From assembly GCA_031271325.1 (NCBI GenBank), contig JAISVY010000123.1, positions 1 to 5,408 on the forward strand: a stretch of DNA of 5,408 nucleotides, written 5' to 3'. How positions within the stretch are numbered: the first letter of the stretch is position 1; every line of letters starts with the position of its first letter. The notes beneath the pieces are model-generated. The model was given only the letters and a program-made list of their open reading frames with translations, searched no databases and was not told where the DNA came from. The DNA comes from Oscillospiraceae bacterium (GTDB lineage Bacteria > Bacillota > Clostridia > Oscillospirales > UBA929). The position numbers were made by a program, and so were the translations under genes. This document shows positions 1-5,397 of this stretch, piece after piece.

Positions 1-378
1 TTGGTGCGTTCGCTGAACGAGCGCGGATTTACCGTCGCGCTGGCCACCAACCCGCTCTTCCCTGCCTGCGCCGTCGCGACCCGCCTCGCGTGGGTCGGTC
101 TCACGCCGGACGACTTTGCCTTGGTAACCGACTATTATAACAGCTCCACCTGTAAACCCAACCTCGACTACTACAGAAGCATCCTGCAAACGCTCGGCAA
201 ACAGCCGGAGCAATGCCTGATGGCCGGCAACAGCGTGGCGGAGGACATTTGCGCCGGGACGCTCGGCATGACGACCTATCTCGTTACCGACTACATAGAA
301 GACGGCGGCGCGGCATATACGCCGCACCACCGCGGTACGTTGAACGGGCTGGAGATATTTTTGGCGGGGTTAAAGTAA
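1..378 (+). CDS. HAD-superfamily hydrolase, 3' part only
   Basis: This is the C-terminal 125 residues of a haloacid dehalogenase-type hydrolase; the gene enters from beyond the left edge, so the TTG at base 1 is probably an internal codon. Visible core motifs are motif II (ATNP, Thr16), motif III lysine (CKPN, Lys52) and a motif IV region (GNSVAEDI, residues 76-83). The motif I aspartates (DxD) that form the phospho-enzyme must lie upstream. The layout ATNPLFP...CKPN...GN...ED resembles a clostridial HAD group, recalled from memory, in which motif IV reads GNDVEED. Here the position after GN is Ser, so the first acidic metal ligand is missing while Glu81 and Asp82 remain. The substrate cannot be predicted; family members are mostly phosphatases acting on small phosphorylated metabolites in the cytoplasm. 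It ends with TAA, 2 bp from the end of the opposing DUF11 gene. Confidence 0.82.
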   Translation: MVRSLNERGFTVALATNPLFPACAVATRLAWVGLTPDDFALVTDYYNSSTCKPNLDYYRSILQTLGKQPEQCLMAGNSVAEDICAGTLGMTTYLVTDYIEDGGAAYTPHHRGTLNGLEIFLAGLK

Positions 379-380
379 GT

Positions 381-2285
381 TTACGTCTGCCGCGCGTACA
401 CGATCATTGTGCGGACCTCGGCGCGGTTGCTGACGGGGTTGCTGCCGGGTGTTGCGGAGGCAGCCTCCGCGGCGTTTGTCACGGAACAGCATAACACGCA
501 TTGCCTGACCGCCGCGCGGATTAAAACGGTTACCGAAGCGCCTGCGGGCAACGTACCCAGCGGCAGCGAACCGCTCCAGGCTTTATAGGTACGCCCGTTG
601 TCGGCGGAGTACCGCGCGGAAAACAGCTCCTGCGGTATTTTGTCGGTCAGCACCGTATCTGCGGCTTCGGAAGGTCCCTCGTTGGTTACGGTAATCGTAT
701 ACGTTATATACCCGCACGGCGTCACGGCACAGGGGTACGCCGTTTTTGTGACAGACAGACCGGCTCGGGGTTCCTCCGGCGGTGGTGGAGGCGGAGGCGG
801 GGGCGGATCGTCCGGTTTCCGTATTTGAACCGGTGTGTCGTTTGTCTTGAGCGTATATGTGTCGGGGATTCCCCCTCTGACAGGCGAATAGGAATAGCTG
901 AGCTGCGCGGTGTTGAGCGCGGGGTTGACGGCGGGGATATGCTCCGCAGCCGCAGAGAACGTGACGGTGAGCGTTCCGCCGCCGGGAATGTCCGGTACGG
1001 CGAACCCGGCGTTCGGGTCCGCCCCGGCATTTGGCAGACTGTTGACGACAACGGAGCCGGGGACAAAAACAAACCCGTCCGGCACCGCGTCGCGAACGGT
1101 CACGTCTGTCAGCGGATTCATCCCGGTGTTTGCGAGCGTGACCGTATAAACCACCGTGTCTCCCACATTGACCGCGGATGATCCGGCGCTTTTTTGAGGG
1201 GTATACGCGATCACAGAGACCTCGTTCAGCGCGATGTCATCAATGGCGTAATCGTTGCCGTATGCCTCCGGTCCCATGCTGATAAACCGCACGGTCAGAG
1301 ACGAGTTGTTCCGCGAATTGAGCACCGTCCCGATCTGTTTCCATTCCGGGGTGTCGGGATCCATCGGAATCAAAGCGCCCAGCGTCGTCCTATACAAGAC
1401 CCCGCCGTCCGCAGTCAGCACCGCGACGCCGAGCTGCGGGTCGGCTAAAGCCGCGCTTTTTGACAGGTTCAGAATCCATGAGCTGAACAGGTAGTATGTA
1501 TCGGGTCTCACCGCGACCATTTGCTCAAAGATGACCGAACCGGGAGCGTCCCCGTTGATCACCATCATCCTGCCCGTTTCGTTGCCGGAGGTGTGGTCGG
1601 CAATCCGCCACCATGTTTGCTGGACGTTAGCGGTGGCGTCGTTCATGATATTTTGCACGGTGTACTGACGGAACGCGGGCGTAATGCCCACCGTGTTGGG
1701 AAGAGCATATTGAAACTCTGTGCCGATATCCGTATACGCCGGCGCGGGCATCCCGGTATTGGCGGGCGTCCCTTGCGGAAACGCGCCGAATGTCCCGGCG
1801 TCCGCCGAGGTGATCAGGTTTTGCGGCGAAATGATAACGCCCGTGTCGGTGATGGTCTGGATCGGCGTGTACCGCACGGGACCGTTCAGTATGTCCTGCC
1901 CGGTCAAATCCGTTCCCGACACCGTAACAAGAAGGGTGCTTGGCGTAACCGCATCCAGGTTTGTCGCGTTGGCCGGCGGATTGGGGGCATAACTTATGGG
2001 CGGGAACGCCGCCTTGACAGGATCCCCGGCCATGGCGGCTGAAAAATTGCCCGGAGACGCCGTTGCGATGGTCCCAAAAGCCTCCGCAATGCGGTAATTG
2101 CCGTCCGGCACGCCGGCAAATACATAAGCCCCGTTTGCGTCCGTATTGACGGCCAGCATTGCTCCGTTCGCCGTGTTTTGCAGAGCGATCGGTACATTCG
2201 CAATCCCCGGAAGATCCGGCGACGGCTGCGCCGTCCTCGCTCTGTCAAATCGAAGTGACCCGGAGACCGTAGCCAAACCGACCAT
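381..2285 (-). CDS. leaderless DUF11-repeat surface-type protein with N-terminal SdrD-B-like domain
   Basis: This is a 634-residue multi-domain beta-sandwich protein. Residues about 5-75 resemble an SdrD-B/carboxypeptidase-regulatory-like domain (GIANVPIALQNT, then TDANGAYVFAGVPDGNYRI). Residues about 200-357 look like a jelly-roll carbohydrate-binding-type domain ending in the characteristic YAIDDIALNE. Residues about 358-490 form one DUF11 repeat (VNVGDTVVYTVTLANTG). A ten-proline linker (494-503) follows, then a second DUF11 repeat (about 508-634, YTITVTNEGPSEA). There is no signal peptide, transmembrane segment, LPXTG motif or S-layer domain. All five cysteines (519, 524, 596, 599, 600) lie in the last domain, suggesting disulfides or cross-linking. 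I recall similar clostridial proteins with more DUF11 copies that begin MAT. The TTG at codon 4 (2276-2274) would give MATVSG and sits 9 nt from AAAGGGG, whereas the annotated ATG touches it, so the true start may be 2276. Function is unknown; a cell- or spore-surface structural role is inferred. Confidence 0.9.
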   Translation of the reverse strand: MVGLATVSGSLRFDRARTAQPSPDLPGIANVPIALQNTANGAMLAVNTDANGAYVFAGVPDGNYRIAEAFGTIATASPGNFSAAMAGDPVKAAFPPISYAPNPPANATNLDAVTPSTLLVTVSGTDLTGQDILNGPVRYTPIQTITDTGVIISPQNLITSADAGTFGAFPQGTPANTGMPAPAYTDIGTEFQYALPNTVGITPAFRQYTVQNIMNDATANVQQTWWRIADHTSGNETGRMMVINGDAPGSVIFEQMVAVRPDTYYLFSSWILNLSKSAALADPQLGVAVLTADGGVLYRTTLGALIPMDPDTPEWKQIGTVLNSRNNSSLTVRFISMGPEAYGNDYAIDDIALNEVSVIAYTPQKSAGSSAVNVGDTVVYTVTLANTGMNPLTDVTVRDAVPDGFVFVPGSVVVNSLPNAGADPNAGFAVPDIPGGGTLTVTFSAAAEHIPAVNPALNTAQLSYSYSPVRGGIPDTYTLKTNDTPVQIRKPDDPPPPPPPPPPEEPRAGLSVTKTAYPCAVTPCGYITYTITVTNEGPSEAADTVLTDKIPQELFSARYSADNGRTYKAWSGSLPLGTLPAGASVTVLIRAAVRQCVLCCSVTNAAEAASATPGSNPVSNRAEVRTMIVYARQT

Positions 2286-2292
2286 CCCCTTT
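2286..2292 (-). promoter_or_regulatory. ribosome binding site that questions the DUF11 gene start
   Basis: AAAGGGG on the minus strand ends directly against the ATG at 2285, leaving no spacer. It lies 9 nt from the in-frame TTG at 2276-2274. The aminopeptidase gene in this window uses AAGGGG with a 7-nt spacer, so the TTG is the better-placed start. An in-frame TGA just upstream (third codon before the ATG) rules out any earlier start. Confidence 0.55.
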
Positions 2293-2309
2293 CAACGCAA
2301 AAACGCGCT

Positions 2310-2330
2310 CTCAACATATTTTATGTTGAG
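2310..2330. repeat. perfect 9-bp inverted repeat upstream of the DUF11 gene
   Basis: Arms CTCAACATA and TATGTTGAG are separated by TTT. The element covers the -10 of the candidate promoter and the predicted transcription start, the position expected of a repressor operator. It could instead form a weak AT-rich hairpin; on the minus strand five Ts follow only after AGCGCG, which is poor for an intrinsic terminator of the upstream aminopeptidase gene. No known regulator can be assigned. Confidence 0.5.
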
Positions 2331-2344
2331 GTTAAGGGGTGGTG
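2317..2344 (-). promoter_or_regulatory. sigma-K-like promoter candidate for the DUF11 gene
   Basis: Reading the minus strand, CACC (2344-2341, with the core AC at 2343-2342) is followed by 16 bp and then CATAAAATA (2325-2317). This matches the Bacillus mother-cell sigma-K pattern AC-N16/17-CATAnnnTA at every fixed position. Transcription would start near 2310, leaving about 25-35 nt before the start codon. The motif is short and could occur by chance. A weak sigma-A reading also exists: TAAAAT as -10, but with a poor -35 (GTCACC) at 17 bp. Confidence 0.4.
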
Positions 2345-2350
2345 ACTGGA

Positions 2351-2396
2351 GGGAGCGCTAGAACATGTTCCCAGGGAACAGGTTCTTACCGCTCCC
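2351..2396 (-). repeat. long hairpin with two GAACnnGTTC palindromes across the apeA stop codon
   Basis: The outer arms GGGAGCG (2351-2357) and CGCTCCC (2390-2396) pair over 7 bp. Inside them, 2360-2372 and 2374-2386 pair at 12 of 13 positions around a single base. Each inner arm carries its own palindrome, GAACATGTTC (2361-2370) and GAACAGGTTC (2376-2385), offset by 15 bp. The element overlaps the apeA TAA (2388-2386). Neither strand has a T-run after it, so it is not a textbook intrinsic terminator. It may stabilise or punctuate the 3' end of the apeA mRNA, or be a tandem protein-binding site. Confidence 0.6.
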
Positions 2397-3744
2397 CGTA
2401 CAGCGCCAAAAACGCCTTGTACGTCTGCCAGCAGTCGATTTTGGACGTGATCTCCATCGGCGCGTGCATATTCAGCACCGGCATTCCGATGTCCACGACC
2501 TCGATGTTGCGGTTCGCGAGGTATTTCGCCACCGTGCCGCCGCCGCCCTGATCGACCTTGCCCAGTTCCCCCATCTGCCAGCACACGCCCGCGCCGTCCA
2601 GCAGGCGGCGTACGCGGGACATCGTTTCGGCCGACGCGTCGGACGAGCCGGCTTTGCCGCGGGTGCCGGTAAACTTGAAGATACCGGGACCGTAACCGAG
2701 ACGGGCGTTGTTTCTCTTGTCGCTCACGCTCTCAAAATTCGGGTCAAACGCATTGCACACATCGCCGGAAAAGCAGAAACTGTTGCTGTACGCGTCGCGA
2801 AGCGTACAACCCTCCGCTTCGCATAAGTCTTCCAAAACCTGATCAAAGAACGCGCTCTGCATCCCGGTGATGCCTTCGGAACCGATCTCCTCTTTGTCGG
2901 CCAGGATGCAAACCCCCGTGTACTCCGGTTCGCGCGCGTCGAACAGCGCGCGCAGCGCGGCGTAAGAACAGGCGCGGTCGTCCTGACCGTAAGCGCCCAT
3001 CATCGAACGGTCAAGCCCGGCGTCGTTCGCGCCGCCCGCCGGTACAAGGCTCAGCTCGGCCGACTGAAAATCGTCCTCGACCATGCCGTACCGCTTGTTT
3101 AAGATGGTCATGACCGCGAGTTTTACGCGGTCTTCTTTTTCGTCGCCTTCCGGCAGCAGACCGGCAGTGACATTCAGACCTTCGCCGGGAAACGCCTCGG
3201 AAATCGGCTTCTTGGCCTGTTCGGCGCCCAGATGGGGCAAGATGTCGGAGATAAACAAAACCGGCTCCCCCGCCTCCGGGGCAACATCAACCTTCTTGCC
3301 GCTTGCCAGACAGACCGCTCCGCGCAGTTCCAACGGCACCGCCATCCATTGATATTTTTTGATTCCGCCGTAATAATGCGTCTTCAGCATGGCAAAACCA
3401 TCCTGCTCATACAGCGGATACGCCTTGAGGTCAATCCGGGGGGAGTCGATATGCGCCGCCACCATCCGAAAACCCTCCGACAGCGGCTTCTTCCCGCGGC
3501 GGATGAACATGATCGCTTTCCCGTGACGGGAGACATAGATTTTATTGCTGTTTGACCCTTTTTGGAACTCGGTAAAGCCGTTTTCGCGCGCCTGACGCGC
3601 CGCTTCGCTCACGCACTCCCGCTCGGTTTTCCCCGCGTCCAGAAACGCCTTGTACCCCGCCGCGTAGCTGTCCGCTTCGGCGGCGCAGTTCCCGCCCAGT
3701 TTGTCAAACGCCGATTTGGGTTTCCGCAGAATGGATTCGCTCAT
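2386..3744 (-). CDS. apeA: M18-family metalloaminopeptidase
   Basis: This cytoplasmic di-zinc aminopeptidase of peptidase family M18 removes N-terminal residues from peptides; family members often prefer acidic or large neutral residues. At 452 residues it is full length for bacterial M18 enzymes. The expected metal and catalytic residues are visible: His98 in AAHIDSPR, Asp255 in AYGQDDR (bridging ligand), the Glu285-Glu286 pair in DKEEIGSEG (general base and ligand), Asp328 in SGDVCNAFDPN and His427 in NMHAPMEI. Assignments are by comparison with remembered M18 motifs. The ATG at 3744 has AAGGGG 7 nt upstream (3757-3752), a good ribosome binding site. TATAAAAT at 3769-3762 could be a -10 element, but no -35 is recognisable and the start would fall on the ribosome binding site. 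It lies 80 bp downstream of the TsaC-CoaE gene, so co-transcription is possible. A housekeeping role in peptide turnover is likely. Confidence 0.95.
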   Translation of the reverse strand: MSESILRKPKSAFDKLGGNCAAEADSYAAGYKAFLDAGKTERECVSEAARQARENGFTEFQKGSNSNKIYVSRHGKAIMFIRRGKKPLSEGFRMVAAHIDSPRIDLKAYPLYEQDGFAMLKTHYYGGIKKYQWMAVPLELRGAVCLASGKKVDVAPEAGEPVLFISDILPHLGAEQAKKPISEAFPGEGLNVTAGLLPEGDEKEDRVKLAVMTILNKRYGMVEDDFQSAELSLVPAGGANDAGLDRSMMGAYGQDDRACSYAALRALFDAREPEYTGVCILADKEEIGSEGITGMQSAFFDQVLEDLCEAEGCTLRDAYSNSFCFSGDVCNAFDPNFESVSDKRNNARLGYGPGIFKFTGTRGKAGSSDASAETMSRVRRLLDGAGVCWQMGELGKVDQGGGGTVAKYLANRNIEVVDIGMPVLNMHAPMEITSKIDCWQTYKAFLALYGER

Positions 3745-3771
3745 GTTCGCACCCCTTATCTATTTTATACA

Positions 3772-3789
3772 GGCGGGTTGCCACCCGCC
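3772..3789. repeat. GC-rich hairpin between the TsaC-CoaE gene and apeA
   Basis: GGCGGGT (3772-3778) and ACCCGCC (3783-3789) form a perfect 7-bp stem with a TGCC loop. It stands about 35 nt after the TsaC-CoaE stop codon and 28 nt before the apeA start. There is no T-run on either strand, so it is not a standard terminator. Short palindromes of this general look (GGCGGGT...ACCCGCC) recur between genes in some clostridial genomes, as I recall, so it may be an interspersed repeat. The rest of the 80-bp gap shows nothing else. Confidence 0.5.
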
Positions 3790-3824
3790 CCAGACCGAAG
3801 ACATAGCCGTGCAGCCATGCGCCC

Positions 3825-4982
3825 CTATGAAAGATACTTTTCCCAAAAAGCGTCGGTTTTCTCAAACAATTCTGCCTCTGTACCGTTATTATTGATCATT
3901 TCGTCGCAACGCAGGCGGTAAAATGAATCCGGCTGCTGGTTCCTGATCCGTTCTTCCGCGTCTTCCCGCGGCAACCCGTCCCGCGTGACAATGCGGTCTA
4001 TCCGGTCACCCAACGGAGCGGTCACGCCCAGCGTCACGCCGCAGAGCTTGGAAAGACCGCTCTCAAACAGCGCGATCGCCTCGACCGCGACCGGGACGTT
4101 CAGCCCTTCGCGGATGATCAGGTCGCCCAGTCCCCGCCGGATTGCCCGCAGAACATACGGATGGGTGATCCGGTTCAGCGCGTCCAGCGCGGACGGGTCG
4201 CCGAAGACGGCGCTCCGCAGCTTTGCTCTGTCCGGCGGCGACTCCGGGGAGTCAAAAGCGCCGGGAAAGCGCTCATACAGCTCTCGCAGCATTTCCGCGT
4301 CGGTCTCCAGCAGCCGGTGATATACCGCGTCGGCGTTTAACGCAGCCGCGCCCCGCTCCCGCAGACGGTTCAGAACGGAAGACTTCCCCGCTCCGCTGCC
4401 GCCGGTCAGCCCGACCGCCGCCGCGCCGTAGCGCAGGCATTCGGGCGAGTTCACGGTAAAGTCCAGCACATGGGACGGTCTGCCGACGGCGCACACCCCG
4501 CCGTCCAGTACGCCGTCTGTCGGCAGCGCCACCTCTTCCGCCGACACCGGCTCCGGCTGACCGGAGAGATTGGCCGAGGTGAGAACCAGCGGTTTCCCCA
4601 CGGCGTTCAGCAGTTCCAGCGTCAGCGGATGGTTCGGGCACCGCAGCCCGACGGACAGCTTCCCGCCCGTCACAACCGCCGGAAGCGCCCCCGGCTTCAG
4701 CGGCAAAATCAGCGTCAGCGGGCCCGGCCAGTACGCGTTCATCAGTGTCCGCGCGGCGGGTGTGAGCACAGAAAACCGCTCCGCGTCCTCCGGGCTTGAA
4801 ACAAGGACGGGAAGCGGTTTATCCGCCGCCCTGCCTTTGACGGCAAACACGCGGGATACGGCGGCGGGATCGGTCGCGCCGGCGCAAAGCCCGTATACCG
4901 TCTCGGTCGGGACGGCCACCAGACCGCCGTTTCGCAGCAACGCCGCCGCCGTACTCAGTCCGTCAGCGCCGCGTAAGATCAC
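3825..4982 (-). CDS. TsaC/YrdC-type threonylcarbamoyl-AMP synthase fused to dephospho-CoA kinase (CoaE)
   Basis: One 385-residue reading frame carries two complete enzymes. Residues 1-188 are a Sua5/YciO/YrdC domain: PTETVYGL (25-32), KGRAADKPL (49-57), WPGPLTLIL (85-93), SVGLRCPNHP (110-119) and TSANLSGQP (135-143). This enzyme makes threonylcarbamoyl-AMP from Thr, bicarbonate and ATP for the tRNA t6A37 modification. The domain ends with LRYGAA, the usual TsaC ending. Residues 190-385 are CoaE: P-loop GGSGAGKSS (194-202), NADAVYH (216-222) with the expected catalytic Asp218, ITHP (272-275), ALFESGL (304-310), TRDGLPREDA (333-342) and INNNG (363-367). CoaE phosphorylates dephospho-CoA, the last step of CoA synthesis. 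Both halves have normal lengths (about 188 and 196) and keep their key motifs, so both are probably active. The start is GTG with AGAAGG 6 nt upstream (4994-4989), overlapping the previous stop as GTGA. No frameshift is visible at the junction near 4415. Confidence 0.93.
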   Translation of the reverse strand: MILRGADGLSTAAALLRNGGLVAVPTETVYGLCAGATDPAAVSRVFAVKGRAADKPLPVLVSSPEDAERFSVLTPAARTLMNAYWPGPLTLILPLKPGALPAVVTGGKLSVGLRCPNHPLTLELLNAVGKPLVLTSANLSGQPEPVSAEEVALPTDGVLDGGVCAVGRPSHVLDFTVNSPECLRYGAAAVGLTGGSGAGKSSVLNRLRERGAAALNADAVYHRLLETDAEMLRELYERFPGAFDSPESPPDRAKLRSAVFGDPSALDALNRITHPYVLRAIRRGLGDLIIREGLNVPVAVEAIALFESGLSKLCGVTLGVTAPLGDRIDRIVTRDGLPREDAEERIRNQQPDSFYRLRCDEMINNNGTEAELFEKTDAFWEKYLS

Positions 4983-5281
4983 GTTTTGCCTTCTAAGGCG
5001 CGGTCGAGCCAGACAGAGCCGACGTCAATCGCTGAATACAGACCTTCTTTTTCGCTCTTTTTGACCACGCGGTCGCGGCTCTTTAGGTCCGGGTCGGTCA
5101 GCTGGAGCTGCAGGGACACGCGCGTCGGGACGTTAACGCCGTTTTTTTCGGCGCTGTCGAGAATCTGGAGCATGACAATATACTTTTCGGCCATGCTGCC
5201 GTAATATACCAGCGTGTCGCTGCGGCGTAACGGATGACCTTTATAGATCAACCCGTCGGTCTTTTTCTTGGGGGCTGCCAT
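4979..5281 (-). CDS. small conserved-looking protein of unknown function, translationally coupled to TsaC-CoaE
   Basis: This is a 100-residue soluble, charged protein with no signal peptide, membrane segment or recognised domain. A basic N-terminus (MAAPKKK) is followed by YKGHPLRRSDTLVYYG, a predicted beta-rich stretch (KYIVMLQILDSAEKNG, SLQLQLTDPD) and a C-terminal part (KSEKEGLYSAIDVGSVWL) likely to be helical. I recall similar short unnamed proteins in clostridial genomes (pattern YKGxPLxR...YYGxM...YxVMLQIL) but know no function for them. The start is well supported: ATG at 5281 with GAGGTGA 6 nt upstream (5294-5288). Its TGA overlaps the GTG of the TsaC-CoaE gene by 4 bp, the typical signature of coupled translation in an operon. 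It may therefore act with, or be controlled alongside, the fusion enzyme; that is inference from position only. Confidence 0.85.
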   Translation of the reverse strand: MAAPKKKTDGLIYKGHPLRRSDTLVYYGSMAEKYIVMLQILDSAEKNGVNVPTRVSLQLQLTDPDLKSRDRVVKKSEKEGLYSAIDVGSVWLDRALEGKT

Positions 5282-5325
5282 TCGGCATCACCTCGCTTCT
5301 TATAAGACGCTCTAAAAACCCATGT

Positions 5326-5350
5326 TTTTGTTCGGCAAAGCCGAACAAAA
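5326..5350. repeat. 11-bp perfect hairpin upstream of the small gene
   Basis: TTTTGTTCGGC (5326-5336) and GCCGAACAAAA (5340-5350) pair perfectly around AAA. On the minus strand it precedes the small gene by about 45 nt. A T5 run occurs only some 9 nt after the stem, and AAAAAC/GTTTTT (5314-5319/5324-5329) could form an alternative stem overlapping the first arm. It may be a weak terminator of a gene beyond the right edge, or part of an interspersed repeat together with the palindrome at 5361-5397. Confidence 0.55.
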
Positions 5351-5360
5351 CGAGCGCAGC

Positions 5361-5397
5361 GCTTGCGAACAGGCGCCTATGGCGCGGCATCGCAAGC
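5361..5397. repeat. nested palindrome near the right edge
   Basis: Outer arms GCTTGCGA (5361-5368) and TCGCAAGC (5390-5397) enclose a symmetric 4-by-4-nt internal loop and an inner stem GCGCC (5373-5377) / GGCGC (5381-5385) with a TAT loop. All pairs are perfect. With the hairpin at 5326-5350 it fills most of the non-coding stretch before the small gene. It looks like a REP-like interspersed palindromic unit rather than a gene; no protein-coding frame here has a ribosome binding site. It may continue beyond the window. Confidence 0.5.

Noticed and set aside
777..806. Proline-codon run as a slippage (phase-variation) tract
   Set aside because: The ten codons are a mixture of CCG, CCC, CCT and CCA, which is not a pure repeat and should be stable; it looks selected at protein level.
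598..828. Rightward frame encoding a poly-glycine stretch
   Set aside because: It is the antisense of the proline linker of the DUF11 gene; no ribosome binding site or recognisable protein.
2310..2330. Intrinsic terminator for apeA
   Set aside because: The stem is AT-rich and the T5 run begins 6 nt after it; position at the promoter fits an operator better.
2361..2385. LexA (SOS) operator
   Set aside because: The half-sites GAAC and GTTC are only 2 bp apart, while Gram-positive LexA boxes have a 4-bp spacer.
4405..4425. Frameshift or assembly join creating the TsaC-CoaE fusion
   Set aside because: No homopolymer run or frame change is visible; the end of TsaC and start of CoaE read smoothly in one frame, though raw reads would be needed for certainty.
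4570..5064. Rightward 164-codon open frame opposite the TsaC domain
   Set aside because: Its translation is low-complexity and unlike any protein; the opposite strand carries clear TsaC motifs.
5299..5304. TATAAG as -10 box of the small gene
   Set aside because: The start point would fall on the ribosome binding site and there is no -35 match at 16-18 bp.
5242..5390. Leftward frame of about 49 codons through the palindromes into the small gene
   Set aside because: No ribosome binding site, arginine-rich low-complexity translation, and it overlaps the well-supported start of the small gene in another frame.
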